DNA of 64,000 bases. Source: an uncultured Bacteroidales bacterium. Its GTDB lineage: Bacteria > Bacteroidota > Bacteroidia > Bacteroidales > Paludibacteraceae. Under the pieces are notes generated by a model. The model did not search any database. It was not told the origin of the DNA and saw nothing but the letters and a program-made list of their open reading frames with translations. Positions 35,196 to 43,176 of this stretch are shown in pieces; position 1 is the stretch's first letter; the number at the start of each line of letters is the position of its first letter. The translations under genes and the position numbers were made by a program. The DNA lies in the NCBI GenBank assembly GCA_934728255.1, contig CAKVEC010000003.1, positions 186,001 to 250,000 of the forward strand, given 5' to 3'.

Positions 35196-35740
35196 TGATG
35201 AATACAGCAAGTCTGAAGCAAGATTATCAGGAACGTATCGTTCCTATCTTGATGAAAGAGTTCAACTACACTACAGTAATGCAGTGCCCGAAACTCACCA
35301 AGATTGTCCTCAATCAAGGTCTGGGCGAGGCTGTTGCCGACAAGAAGATCGTTGATGTCGCTCAAGCAGAAATGACAGCCATCTCCGGTCAGAAAGCCGT
35401 TGCTACACTCTCCAAGAAGGATATTGCCAACTTCAAGGTTCGTAAAAAAATGCCTATCGGTGTTCGCGTAACCCTTCGTGGCGAGCGTATGTACGAGTTC
35501 TTAGAGCGTCTCGTTCGCGTCGCTCTCCCTCGTATCCGCGACTTCAAAGGTATCGAGAACAAGATGGACGGACGTGGTAACTATACCCTTGGTATCCAAG
35601 AGCAAATTATCTTCCCGGAAATTAACATTGATAACATTACCAAACTGCTCGGTATGAACATCACGTTCGTTACCACTGCGCAAACCGATGAAGAAGGTTT
35701 CGCTCTCCTCCGCGAGTTTGGCTTACCATTCAAAAAGTAA
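35195..35740 (+). CDS. rplE: 50S ribosomal protein L5
   Basis: 181 residues. L5 binds 5S rRNA in the central protuberance. NQGLGEAVADKK, TLSKKDIANFKVRKKMPIG and GIQEQIIFPEI are conserved. Two adjacent ATG codons (35195 and 35198) are possible starts; AAAGGAGA upstream may act as a ribosome-binding site. Six nt before rpsN. Confidence 0.97.
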   Translation: MMNTASLKQDYQERIVPILMKEFNYTTVMQCPKLTKIVLNQGLGEAVADKKIVDVAQAEMTAISGQKAVATLSKKDIANFKVRKKMPIGVRVTLRGERMYEFLERLVRVALPRIRDFKGIENKMDGRGNYTLGIQEQIIFPEINIDNITKLLGMNITFVTTAQTDEEGFALLREFGLPFKK

Positions 35741-35745
35741 TCGCT

Positions 35746-36015
35746 ATGGCAAAAGAATCAATGAAAGCCCGCGAGGTAAAACGCGCCGCTCTCGTCGCTA
35801 AATATGCTGCGAAACGCGCCCAACTCCTCAAGGATGGCGACTATATCGGTCTCCAGTCTCTGCCTAAGAACGCTAGCCCTGTCCGTCTGCACAACCGTTG
35901 CAAGATCACGGGTCGTCCGAAAGGTTATATGCGTGCATTCGGTTTGTCACGTATTCAGTTCCGTGAGATGGCTTCCAAAGGGCTTATCCCCGGAGTGAAG
36001 AAGGCAAGTTGGTAA
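35746..36015 (+). CDS. rpsN: 30S ribosomal protein S14, zinc-free type
   Basis: 89 residues, the longer form without a zinc ribbon: only one Cys is present (HNRCKITGRPKG), in place of the two CxxC pairs of the short form. S14 is a late-assembling protein of the 30S head. It ends ASKGLIPGVKKASW. A hairpin and a 367-nt gap follow before rpsH, which is unusual inside the spc block. Confidence 0.97.
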   Translation: MAKESMKAREVKRAALVAKYAAKRAQLLKDGDYIGLQSLPKNASPVRLHNRCKITGRPKGYMRAFGLSRIQFREMASKGLIPGVKKASW

Positions 36016-36034
36016 TCGTACTGAAACTATACGC

Positions 36035-36062
36035 CCCGAAGGAGTTTCCTTACTCCTTCGGG
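36035..36062 (+). terminator. Hairpin after rpsN
   Basis: CCCGAAGGAGT (36035-36045) pairs exactly with ACTCCTTCGGG (36052-36062) around TTCCTT. There is no clear T run. It suggests partial termination or mRNA processing within the ribosomal cluster. Confidence 0.65.
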
Positions 36063-36182
36063 ACTGCCATATAGTCATTGGCATTTTCCCTCTTGGGAAC
36101 TGCCGACTCTATCTGCAAATGACTGACACTATGTCATTGTAGGATAATAAATGTTAAATACGTTTTGTGCGCCATTCAGCAT

Positions 36183-36215
36183 AGGATGTGCATAGGATGT
36201 GAGGAGGATAGGCTA
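36183..36215 (+). repeat. 11-bp tandem array, three units (AGGATGTGCAT type)
   Basis: AGGATGTGCAT, AGGATGTGAGG, AGGATAGGCTA. It matches the array at 23019-23051 (minus strand) in 27 of 33 positions, with the third unit identical. Directly before it is TTCAGCATAG, a word that also follows the eight-unit array at 25284-25371. Confidence 0.78.
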
Positions 36216-36382
36216 CTTTTAACTATCCGTTCTGTTGATGTTTATTTATTTTGCAATATATTGTGGCACGATATTTGTGGATGTGAAAAGGTTGCGCCAT
36301 CTGTAAAGATGTCAGCGACTAAAATCAACTTATTATTAAATATTGTCCCGGCAGCCGGGATTAATTTAACAACAAAACATTT

Positions 36383-36778
36383 ATGACAGATCCTATCGCA
36401 GATTATCTGACTCGTCTCAGAAATGCAATCAAAGCCGGTCATCGCGTAGTTGAGGTGCCTGCTTCGAATCTGAAGAAAGAGATCACTCGTATCTTGTTTG
36501 AGAAAGGTTATATCCTCTCTTACAAGTTCGTGGAAGATGGACCTCAGGGCACAATCAAGATCGCTCTGAAGTATGATCCCGTTAACAAAGTTAACGCCAT
36601 CAAGAGTTTGCAACGTGTATCCACCCCGGGTCTTCGTAAGTATGTGGGCTATCGTGAGATGCCGCGCGTACTGAATGGATTGGGTATCGCTATCCTTTCT
36701 ACTTCGAAAGGTGTGATGACCAACAAGGAAGCCCTTGGTCAGCAATTGGGTGGTGAGGTTATTTGTTATGTTTATTAA
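36383..36778 (+). CDS. rpsH: 30S ribosomal protein S8
   Basis: 131 residues. S8 is a primary binder of helix 21 in 16S rRNA and the spc-operon repressor in E. coli. TDPIADYLTRLRNAIKAGH and the C-terminal STSKGVMTNKEA and GGEVICYVY are conserved. It restarts the cluster after the 367-nt gap. Confidence 0.97.
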   Translation: MTDPIADYLTRLRNAIKAGHRVVEVPASNLKKEITRILFEKGYILSYKFVEDGPQGTIKIALKYDPVNKVNAIKSLQRVSTPGLRKYVGYREMPRVLNGLGIAILSTSKGVMTNKEALGQQLGGEVICYVY

Positions 36779-36781
36779 TGT

Positions 36782-36788
36782 AAGGAGG
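36782..36788 (+). promoter_or_regulatory. Strong Shine-Dalgarno sequence of rplF
   Basis: AAGGAGG lies 8 nt upstream of the rplF ATG, the same word and spacing as for rplW. Confidence 0.75.
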
Positions 36789-36796
36789 AGAAGACT

Positions 36797-37354
36797 ATGT
36801 CAAGAATTGGTAAATTACCTATCGCAATCCCTGCAGGCGTAACCGTAACCGTTAGCCCTGAAAATGTAGTAACAGTAAAAGGTCCTAAGGGGGAACTCAC
36901 TCAGGCTGTTGACCCTCTGATTACCGTTACCGTTGAGGATGGCGTTTGCCACGTTACTCGTCCGAATGACGAAAAAGAAAGCCGCGCTAAACATGGTTTG
37001 TATCGCGCGCTGATTCATAATATGGTTGTTGGTGTGCACGATGGCTATAAGAAAGTTCTCGAACTTGTCGGTGTCGGTTTCCGCGTGGAAATGCTCCAGC
37101 CGCAGGTGCTGAATCTTACTTTGGGCTATACTCACCCTATCTATCTCGGCTTGCCGAAAGAGATTAAGGTAGAGACCAAGTCGGAGCGTAACCAGAACCC
37201 GCTTATTTTCTTGGAATCGGCTGACAAACAACTTCTTGGTCAGGTTTGTGCCAAGATTCGCTCGTTCCGTCGTCCTGAACCTTACAAAGGCAAGGGTGTT
37301 AAGTTCCAAGGTGAAGTTGTACGTCGTAAGGCTGGTAAATCGGCTGGTAAATAA
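36797..37354 (+). CDS. rplF: 50S ribosomal protein L6
   Basis: 185 residues, two related domains. SRIGKLPIAIPAGVTV opens it and the second domain ends RRPEPYKGKGVKF. L6 lies near the GTPase centre and is needed for late 50S assembly. Normal length. Confidence 0.98.
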   Translation: MSRIGKLPIAIPAGVTVTVSPENVVTVKGPKGELTQAVDPLITVTVEDGVCHVTRPNDEKESRAKHGLYRALIHNMVVGVHDGYKKVLELVGVGFRVEMLQPQVLNLTLGYTHPIYLGLPKEIKVETKSERNQNPLIFLESADKQLLGQVCAKIRSFRRPEPYKGKGVKFQGEVVRRKAGKSAGK

Positions 37355-37370
37355 TAGAAAGGAATAAGTT

Positions 37371-37715
37371 ATGAATCAGAAAATTGCAAGAAGACTTAAG
37401 ATTAAAGCATCTATCCGTACCAAAGTATCGGGTACTGCTGAGCGTCCTCGTCTGACCGTATTCCGTAGCAACAGCCAAATTTACGCTCAAGTAATTGATG
37501 ATACCAAGGGCGTTACACTCGCTAATGCTTCATCTCTCGGAATTAAAGATAAAATGACCAAGAGCGAGAAAGCCGCTCAGGTAGGCAAAATGATTGCACA
37601 GGCTGCTCAGAAAGCCGGCATTCAGGAGGTTGTGTTCGATCGTAACGGCTACCTCTACCATGGTCGAGTTCAATCATTGGCAGATGCTGCTCGTGAAGCA
37701 GGTCTCAAATTCTAA
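37371..37715 (+). CDS. rplR: 50S ribosomal protein L18
   Basis: 114 residues. L18 carries 5S rRNA with L5 into the central protuberance. RLKIKASIRTKVSGTAERPRL... with FDRNGYLYHGRVQSLADAARE near the end (read in parts) identifies it. GAAAGGA lies a short distance upstream of the ATG. Confidence 0.97.
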   Translation: MNQKIARRLKIKASIRTKVSGTAERPRLTVFRSNSQIYAQVIDDTKGVTLANASSLGIKDKMTKSEKAAQVGKMIAQAAQKAGIQEVVFDRNGYLYHGRVQSLADAAREAGLKF

Positions 37716-37730
37716 ACACGCTGACTAACA

Positions 37731-38237
37731 ATGAATCGAGTTAAAACAACACAAGACTTGGAACTCAAGGAGCGCCTTGTCGCAGTTAACCGCGTAACCA
37801 AAGTTACGAAAGGTGGACGTACCTTTACATTTGCAGCCATCGTTGTTGTAGGAGACGGAAACGGCATCGTAGGTTATGGCTTGGGTAAAGCAGGTGAGGT
37901 TACCGCTGCTATCGCAAAGGCTACCGAGTCCGCTAAAAAGAACCTTATCCAAGTGCCTGTACTCAATGGTACAATTCCTCACGAGCAATATGCCAAGTTC
38001 GGCGGTGCTCGCGTATATATCCAACCCGCTACTCACGGTACCGGTGTGAAGGCCGGTGGTGCCATGCGTGCCGTTCTCGAGTCTGTTGGTGTTACCGACG
38101 TGCTCGCTAAGGCAAAAGGCTCTTCCAACCCTCACAATCTCGTCAAGGCTACCGTTGCCGCTCTCGCAGAACTGCGTGACGCACGTACCGTGGCTCAGAA
38201 CCGTGGCGTAAGCCTCTCTACAGTGTTTAACGGATAA
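37731..38237 (+). CDS. rpsE: 30S ribosomal protein S5
   Basis: 168 residues. S5 governs decoding accuracy and lines the mRNA entry. LKERLVAVNRVTKVTKGGR, VVGDGNGIVGYGLGKAGEV and GTGVKAGGAMRAVLE are the conserved parts. The C-terminal SSNPHNLVKATVAAL is normal. Confidence 0.98.
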   Translation: MNRVKTTQDLELKERLVAVNRVTKVTKGGRTFTFAAIVVVGDGNGIVGYGLGKAGEVTAAIAKATESAKKNLIQVPVLNGTIPHEQYAKFGGARVYIQPATHGTGVKAGGAMRAVLESVGVTDVLAKAKGSSNPHNLVKATVAALAELRDARTVAQNRGVSLSTVFNG

Positions 38238-38250
38238 TTTTCTCATCACT

Positions 38251-38427
38251 ATGGCTACTATCAAGATTCAACAAGTACGCAGCATTATCCGCTGCCCGAA
38301 AGTACAGAAGGCTACTATGGAAGCTCTCGGTCTTCGTAAAATCAACGCCATCGTGGAGCACGAGGCTACTCCTGCTGTTCTCGGAATGGTAGAGAAGGTA
38401 AAACATTTGGTTAAAGTAATTGATTAA
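38251..38427 (+). CDS. rpmD: 50S ribosomal protein L30
   Basis: 58 residues from ATG 38251 to TAA 38425-38427, small but in the canonical place between rpsE and rplO. The product has IKIQQVRSIIRCPKVQK, then ALGLRKINAIVEHE, the conserved core of L30, which packs on the surface of the large subunit. Confidence 0.95.
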   Translation: MATIKIQQVRSIIRCPKVQKATMEALGLRKINAIVEHEATPAVLGMVEKVKHLVKVID

Positions 38428-38439
38428 TACGTAAAAGCA

Positions 38440-38886
38440 ATGGAATTACATAATTTAACTCCGGCTGCTGGCTCGGTGAAAACCGCAAAACGTATCGGTC
38501 GTGGTGCCGGTTCGGGACTCGGTGGAACCTCTACCCGTGGTCATAAGGGTGCAAAATCGCGTTCGGGCTATTCTAAGAAGATCGGGTTCGAAGGTGGTCA
38601 GATGCCTATGCAACGTCGTTTGCCTAAGTTCGGTTTCAAGAATATCAACCGCGTTGAGTACAAGGCTATCAACCTCTCTACTCTTCAGGCTTTGGCTGAT
38701 GCAAAGCATCTCGAGAAAATCGGCTTGGTCGAATTGCACGAGGCTGGTTTCATCAACAAGACAACCCTTGTTAAAATTCTTGGCAACGGTACACTTACCG
38801 CAAAACTGACTGTCGAGGCGAACGCATTCAGCAAATCTGCTGAAGAGGCTATCACGGCTGTTGGTGGTACTATCGTTAAGATCTAA
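38440..38886 (+). CDS. rplO: 50S ribosomal protein L15
   Basis: 148 residues. L15 is a late assembly protein joining several 23S domains. GRGAGSGLGGTSTRGHKG and FEGGQMPMQRRLPKFGFKN are the glycine-rich conserved segments. secY follows after 68 nt. Confidence 0.98.
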   Translation: MELHNLTPAAGSVKTAKRIGRGAGSGLGGTSTRGHKGAKSRSGYSKKIGFEGGQMPMQRRLPKFGFKNINRVEYKAINLSTLQALADAKHLEKIGLVELHEAGFINKTTLVKILGNGTLTAKLTVEANAFSKSAEEAITAVGGTIVKI

Positions 38887-38954
38887 TTTACTGAGAGGTT
38901 TCCCGAACAGGTCCTGTTACCTGCTCGGGAATACTTCTGCAAACAACGCAAAGT

Positions 38955-40295
38955 ATGAAATTTATCGAAACATGTAAGAATATCTGGAAGATAGAGGATC
39001 TCCGCAACCGATTGCTGACCACGCTTTTGTTCGTACTGATCTATCGCTTCGGTTCGTTCATCGTTCTTCCCGGTATTGACCCGACGGCACTTACTGCTTT
39101 GCATTCGCAGACGGCAGGCGGCTTGATGGCGCTTCTGGATATGTTCTCTGGTGGTGCATTTTCTAATGCATCTATCTTTGCGCTCGGTATTATGCCTTAC
39201 ATCTCTGCTTCTATCGTAATCCAACTGCTGACCATAGCGGTACCTTACTTCCAGAAAATGCAGAAAGAGGGTGAATCCGGACGCCAGAAAATGAACCAGA
39301 TCACGCGCTATCTGACCGTTGCTATCCTTCTGTTCCAGGGACCGAGTTACTTGGTTAACCTTTCGGTACAGATGGCGCAGGCAGGTCAACCGTTGGTTAT
39401 CGGTTTCAACTGGTTTACGATTTCTTCTACAATCCTCCTCTGTGCAGGCTCAATGTTTGTGATGTGGTTGGGTGAGCGTATTACCGATCGTGGTATTGGA
39501 AACGGTATTTCCTTTATCATCTTGATCGGTATTATTGCGCGTTTCCCGAGTGCACTCATCCAAGAGTTCTCCAGTCGTTTGAACGATGCAGGTGGCGGTT
39601 TGATCGTCTTTATCGCAGAAATCGTAATCTTGCTCTTCGTATTTGCTTTTGCAATTATGCTGGTACAGGGTACTCGTAAGATTCCTGTACAATATGCAAA
39701 ACGTATCCAAGGTAATAAACAATATGGTGGTGTGCGTCAGTACATTCCTCTCAAGGTGAATGCTGCTAACGTAATGCCTATCATCTTCGCTCAGGCGATT
39801 ATGTTTATTCCTATCGCTATTGTTGGTTTCCGTGCTGATGGCAGCAATGCGTTTGTAAGAGCATTTATGGATAACAACGGCTTTTGGTATAATCTCGTTT
39901 TTGCTATCCTTATCATCGCTTTCACCTATTTCTACACCGCTATTATCATCAATCCCGTTCAGATGGCAGAGAATCTGAAACTGAACAACGGATTTATTCC
40001 AGGTGTGAAACCCGGTAAGAAAACGGCTGAGTATATTGATACGATTATGTCTCGTATCACATTGCCCGGTTCTATTCTTTTGGCAATCATCGCTGTCCTG
40101 CCTGCTTTTGCTCGCCTTTGTGGTGTTAGTATGGGCTTTGCACAGTTCTTCGGCGGTACCTCTTTGCTGATTATGGTAGGTGTTATCTTGGATACCCTCC
40201 AACAGATCGAGAGCCACTTGCTGATGCGCCACTATGATGGCTTCTTTGAGTCGGGGATGCGTATCAAAGGTCGTTCGGGAGCGATGGCTTACTAA
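38955..40295 (+). CDS. secY: Protein translocase subunit SecY
   Basis: 446 residues with ten membrane segments. SecY is the channel of the Sec translocon in the inner membrane. The N-terminal KFIETCKNIWKIEDLRNR, the plug region near SGGAFSNASIFALGIMPYISAS (read in two parts), GIGNGISFIILIGI and the C-terminal cytoplasmic ESHLLMRHYDGF are typical. It lies between rplO and map. Confidence 0.98.
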   Translation: MKFIETCKNIWKIEDLRNRLLTTLLFVLIYRFGSFIVLPGIDPTALTALHSQTAGGLMALLDMFSGGAFSNASIFALGIMPYISASIVIQLLTIAVPYFQKMQKEGESGRQKMNQITRYLTVAILLFQGPSYLVNLSVQMAQAGQPLVIGFNWFTISSTILLCAGSMFVMWLGERITDRGIGNGISFIILIGIIARFPSALIQEFSSRLNDAGGGLIVFIAEIVILLFVFAFAIMLVQGTRKIPVQYAKRIQGNKQYGGVRQYIPLKVNAANVMPIIFAQAIMFIPIAIVGFRADGSNAFVRAFMDNNGFWYNLVFAILIIAFTYFYTAIIINPVQMAENLKLNNGFIPGVKPGKKTAEYIDTIMSRITLPGSILLAIIAVLPAFARLCGVSMGFAQFFGGTSLLIMVGVILDTLQQIESHLLMRHYDGFFESGMRIKGRSGAMAY

Positions 40296-40323
40296 TTACG
40301 GACTTATTTGGTAATCTTTTAAG

Positions 40324-41109
40324 ATGATTTTCCTTAAGACTGACGAAGAAGTAGAACTTATGCGAGAGAGCAACATCTTGCTAGGTAAGACCTATGCCGA
40401 AGTGGCAAAGGCTATTCAGCCGGGTGTTTCTACCGCTCAGTTGGACAAGATAGCCTACGAGTTTATTATGGACAATGGCGGTGTTCCCGCTTGTCTTGGT
40501 TACGAAGGCTATCCTGCTACTCTTTGTACTTCGGTCAATGAGCAGGTTGTGCATGGTATTCCTTCTGAAAAACAGATTCTGAAAGATGGCGACATTGTTT
40601 CCGTGGATTCTGTTATCAATCTGAAAGGATATTGTTCGGATAGTGCTTATACTTTTCCTGTTGGAAATGTAGCACCTGAGACGCTGCAACTGATGCGTAC
40701 TACCAAAGAGGCACTTTATCTTGGTATTGGGCAGGCCGTTACTGGTCGCCGTTTGGGAGACATAGGTGCTACTATCCAGGAACATTGCGAGCGCGCAGGG
40801 TATTCTGTGGTTCGTGAGTTTGTCGGACATGGTATTGGACGCGAGATGCACGAAGATCCGGAAGTGTGCAACTACGGACGCCGCGGCAATGGTATCGTGC
40901 TCAAGTCGGGGATGACTTTGGCCATAGAGCCGATGATTTGTCTCGGACGTCGCAATATCATTATCGAAGAAGACGGTTGGACGGCGCGTACGGCTGACCG
41001 CAAGCCGGCAGCACACTACGAATTGTCGGTTTGTGTGCGTAATGGCAAAGCGGACATTCTTTCTACGTTTGACTACATTAAGGAGGTCTTGGGAGACCGT
41101 TTTATTTAA
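40324..41109 (+). CDS. map: Methionine aminopeptidase, type I
   Basis: 261 residues. It removes the initiator Met from new proteins in the cytoplasm. The metal-binding set is visible: SVDSVINLKGYCSDSAYTF (two Asp), HGIGREMHEDP (His), and TLAIEPM (Glu), with a C-terminal Glu in the pita-bread fold. Located between secY and infA, as in many bacteria. Confidence 0.97.
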   Translation: MIFLKTDEEVELMRESNILLGKTYAEVAKAIQPGVSTAQLDKIAYEFIMDNGGVPACLGYEGYPATLCTSVNEQVVHGIPSEKQILKDGDIVSVDSVINLKGYCSDSAYTFPVGNVAPETLQLMRTTKEALYLGIGQAVTGRRLGDIGATIQEHCERAGYSVVREFVGHGIGREMHEDPEVCNYGRRGNGIVLKSGMTLAIEPMICLGRRNIIIEEDGWTARTADRKPAAHYELSVCVRNGKADILSTFDYIKEVLGDRFI

Positions 41110-41135
41110 TCACTATTAAATCCAACGTTTTTAGT

Positions 41136-41354
41136 ATGGCAAAGCAAGATGCTATCGAAGTGGACGGCGTCATTACCGAGGCTCTCTCGAATGCGATGTT
41201 CCGTGTTCAACTCGAAAATGGTCCGCTTATCACAGCGCATATCTCCGGTAAGATGCGTATGCATTACATCAAGATTCTTGCAGGAGACCGCGTGAAGGTG
41301 GAGATGAGTCCTTATGATTTAACCAAAGGGCGTATTTCGTTCCGTTATAAATAA
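41136..41354 (+). CDS. infA: Translation initiation factor IF-1
   Basis: 72 residues, S1/OB fold. MAKQDAIEVDGVITEAL, MFRVQLENGPLITAHISGKMR and the end KGRISFRYK are near-invariant. IF-1 blocks the A site during initiation. Confidence 0.98.
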   Translation: MAKQDAIEVDGVITEALSNAMFRVQLENGPLITAHISGKMRMHYIKILAGDRVKVEMSPYDLTKGRISFRYK

Positions 41355-41374
41355 AACAACAAAACTCTACAACA

Positions 41375-41491
41375 ATGAAAGTTAGAGCATCTATCAAGAA
41401 GCGCAATGCCGACTGCAAAATTGTACGTCGCAAAGGCCACTTGTATGTAATCAACAAGAAAGACCCAAAGATGAAGATGCGTCAAGGATAA
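41375..41491 (+). CDS. rpmJ: 50S ribosomal protein L36, zinc-poor type
   Basis: 38 residues from ATG 41375 to TAA 41491. It starts MKVRASIKKRNADCKIVRRKG and ends KMKMRQG. Only one of the four zinc ligands of the C+ form is kept (Cys14); the others are replaced, as in other Bacteroidota. Between infA and rpsM, the usual place. Confidence 0.95.
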   Translation: MKVRASIKKRNADCKIVRRKGHLYVINKKDPKMKMRQG

Positions 41492-41577
41492 GCGCAATCG
41501 GAATCTATAGGTCGAAGAACATCAGTTCTCTAAATTAAGAAACAATTAAAAACAAATTTATCCTTTAGTTTAAAATT

Positions 41578-41958
41578 ATGGCTATAAGAATTGTCGGTGT
41601 AGATCTGCCGCAGAACAAATGCGGTGAAGTCGGTTTGACTTACATCTACGGAATAGGTCGTTCAAGCGCAAAGAAGATCCTGGCAGAGGCAGGCGTTGAC
41701 CCAAGCATCAAGGTGCAGGATTGGACGGATGACCAAGCAGCTAAAATCCGTGAGATCATCGGTGCTAAGTACAAAGTAGAAGGTGATCTTCGTTCGGAAA
41801 CTCAACTCAACATCAAACGTTTGATGGATATCGGTTGTTACCGTGGGGTTCGTCATCGTCTCGGTTTGCCTGTTCGTGGTCAATCGACGAAGAACAACGC
41901 TCGTACGCGCAAAGGTAAAAAGAAAACCGTTGCTAACAAGAAGAAGGCTACGAAGTAA
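41578..41958 (+). CDS. rpsM: 30S ribosomal protein S13
   Basis: 126 residues. S13 contacts tRNA and forms intersubunit bridges from the 30S head. MAIRIVGVDLPQNK, YIYGIGRSSAKKIL and RGVRHRLGLPVRGQSTKNNARTRKG (in parts) are conserved. It opens the alpha block. Confidence 0.98.
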   Translation: MAIRIVGVDLPQNKCGEVGLTYIYGIGRSSAKKILAEAGVDPSIKVQDWTDDQAAKIREIIGAKYKVEGDLRSETQLNIKRLMDIGCYRGVRHRLGLPVRGQSTKNNARTRKGKKKTVANKKKATK

Positions 41959-42006
41959 TCTTCAAGCAGTTAGCAAGTTTAATCAATACATAATATCTAT
42001 CAAATT

Positions 42007-42396
42007 ATGGCAAAGAAAGCAATTGCAGCTAAGAAGCGCGTTGTAAAGATTGACGGTGTCGGTCAGTTGCACGTGATGTCTTCTTTCAACAATGTTATCG
42101 TTACTATTGCTAATGCAGATGGGCAGGTTATTTCTTGGTCGTCGGCAGGCAAGATGGGCTTCCGTGGCTCCAAAAAAAATACTCCTTATGCAGCACAGAT
42201 GGCTGCACAAGATTGCGGCAAAGTCGCTTACGACTTGGGTCTCCGCAAAGTGAAAGCATACGTTAAAGGTCCGGGACAAGGTCGTGAGTCCGCAATCCGT
42301 GCTTGCGTTGCAGCAGGTATTGAGGTTACTGAGATTATCGATGTTACTCCTATGCCACACAACGGTTGTCGTCCTCCCAAACGTCGCCGTGTTTAA
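42007..42396 (+). CDS. rpsK: 30S ribosomal protein S11
   Basis: 129 residues. S11 lies on the 30S platform close to the E-site codon. HVMSSFNNVIVTIANADGQ, SSAGKMGFRGSKKNTPYAA and the C-terminal TPMPHNGCRPPKRRRV are family hallmarks. Confidence 0.98.
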   Translation: MAKKAIAAKKRVVKIDGVGQLHVMSSFNNVIVTIANADGQVISWSSAGKMGFRGSKKNTPYAAQMAAQDCGKVAYDLGLRKVKAYVKGPGQGRESAIRACVAAGIEVTEIIDVTPMPHNGCRPPKRRRV

Positions 42397-42556
42397 TCAT
42401 TAAGTATGGTTCTGATGGTACAAACCGCTTTACCCGCGATAAGTTTTCGCCCGGTCGAGTAATAGAAACGGTCTGATAGCAAAAGTCAGTCGGATAATAG
42501 ATACAAAAACGTTTTGTAGCCAGAAGAACACTAACCCTTTTAACTTACAAAAAATT

Positions 42557-43165
42557 ATGGCAAGATATACAGGTCCAAAATCACGTATTGCACGTCGTTT
42601 CGGTGAACCAATCTTCGGTCCTGACAAAGTGTTGGATAAGCGCAACTATGCTCCGGGACAACACGGTGTAAACCGTCGTAAAAAGAATTCTGAGTATGGT
42701 ACTCAGTTAGCAGAGAAGCAGAAAGCAAAGTACACCTATGGTGTTCTTGAACGTCAGTTCCGTCTCCTGTTTGCACAAGCACAGCGTGCAAAGGGTATTA
42801 CGGGTGAGATTCTGCTCCAACTCCTTGAGAGTCGTTTGGATAATATCGTTTATCGTCTCGGCATTGCTCCTACTCGTGCTGCAGCACGTCAGATGGTAAG
42901 CCACCGTCACATCACCGTTGACGGAAAGGTAGTGAACATTCCTTCGTATCAGGTAAAACCCGGTCAGGTAGTGGCTGTTCGCGAAAAGGCTAAGTCTCTT
43001 GAGGTTATTGCTGCTTCTCTCGAAGGTTTCAACCACAGCAAGTATAGTTGGTTGGAGTGGAACGAGGCTGACAAGGCAGGTAAATATCTCAACGTTCCGC
43101 AACGTGAGGAGATTCCTGAGAACATCAAGGAGCAGTTAATCGTCGAGTTGTACTCTAAACAATAA
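42557..43165 (+). CDS. rpsD: 30S ribosomal protein S4, zinc-free type
   Basis: 202 residues. S4 is the primary nucleator of 30S body assembly and has an S4 RNA-binding domain (LESRLDNIVYRLGIAPTRAAARQ, read in parts). The N-terminal ARYTGPKSRIARRFGEPIFG lacks the CxxC zinc ligands. The 160-nt gap before it contains no recognised element. Confidence 0.97.
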   Translation: MARYTGPKSRIARRFGEPIFGPDKVLDKRNYAPGQHGVNRRKKNSEYGTQLAEKQKAKYTYGVLERQFRLLFAQAQRAKGITGEILLQLLESRLDNIVYRLGIAPTRAAARQMVSHRHITVDGKVVNIPSYQVKPGQVVAVREKAKSLEVIAASLEGFNHSKYSWLEWNEADKAGKYLNVPQREEIPENIKEQLIVELYSKQ

Positions 43166-43176
43166 ACTTTAAATTC

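Larger units (their letters stand above)
36016..36382. other. Gap between rpsN and rpsH
   Basis: 367 bp without a gene. It contains a terminator-like hairpin (36035-36062), a three-unit 11-bp array (36183-36215), and an AT-rich stretch (about 36240-36280) with only a weak promoter-like GATATTTG. A 73-residue frame at 36165 looks random. Confidence 0.6.

Noticed and set aside
36251..36277. Promoter in front of rpsH
   Set aside because: TTGC and GATATTTG are present but the spacing is 19 instead of 23 nt; not counted as a promoter.
36165..36386. 73-residue frame between rpsN and rpsH
   Set aside because: It overlaps the rpsH start and the 11-bp array, and its product looks random.
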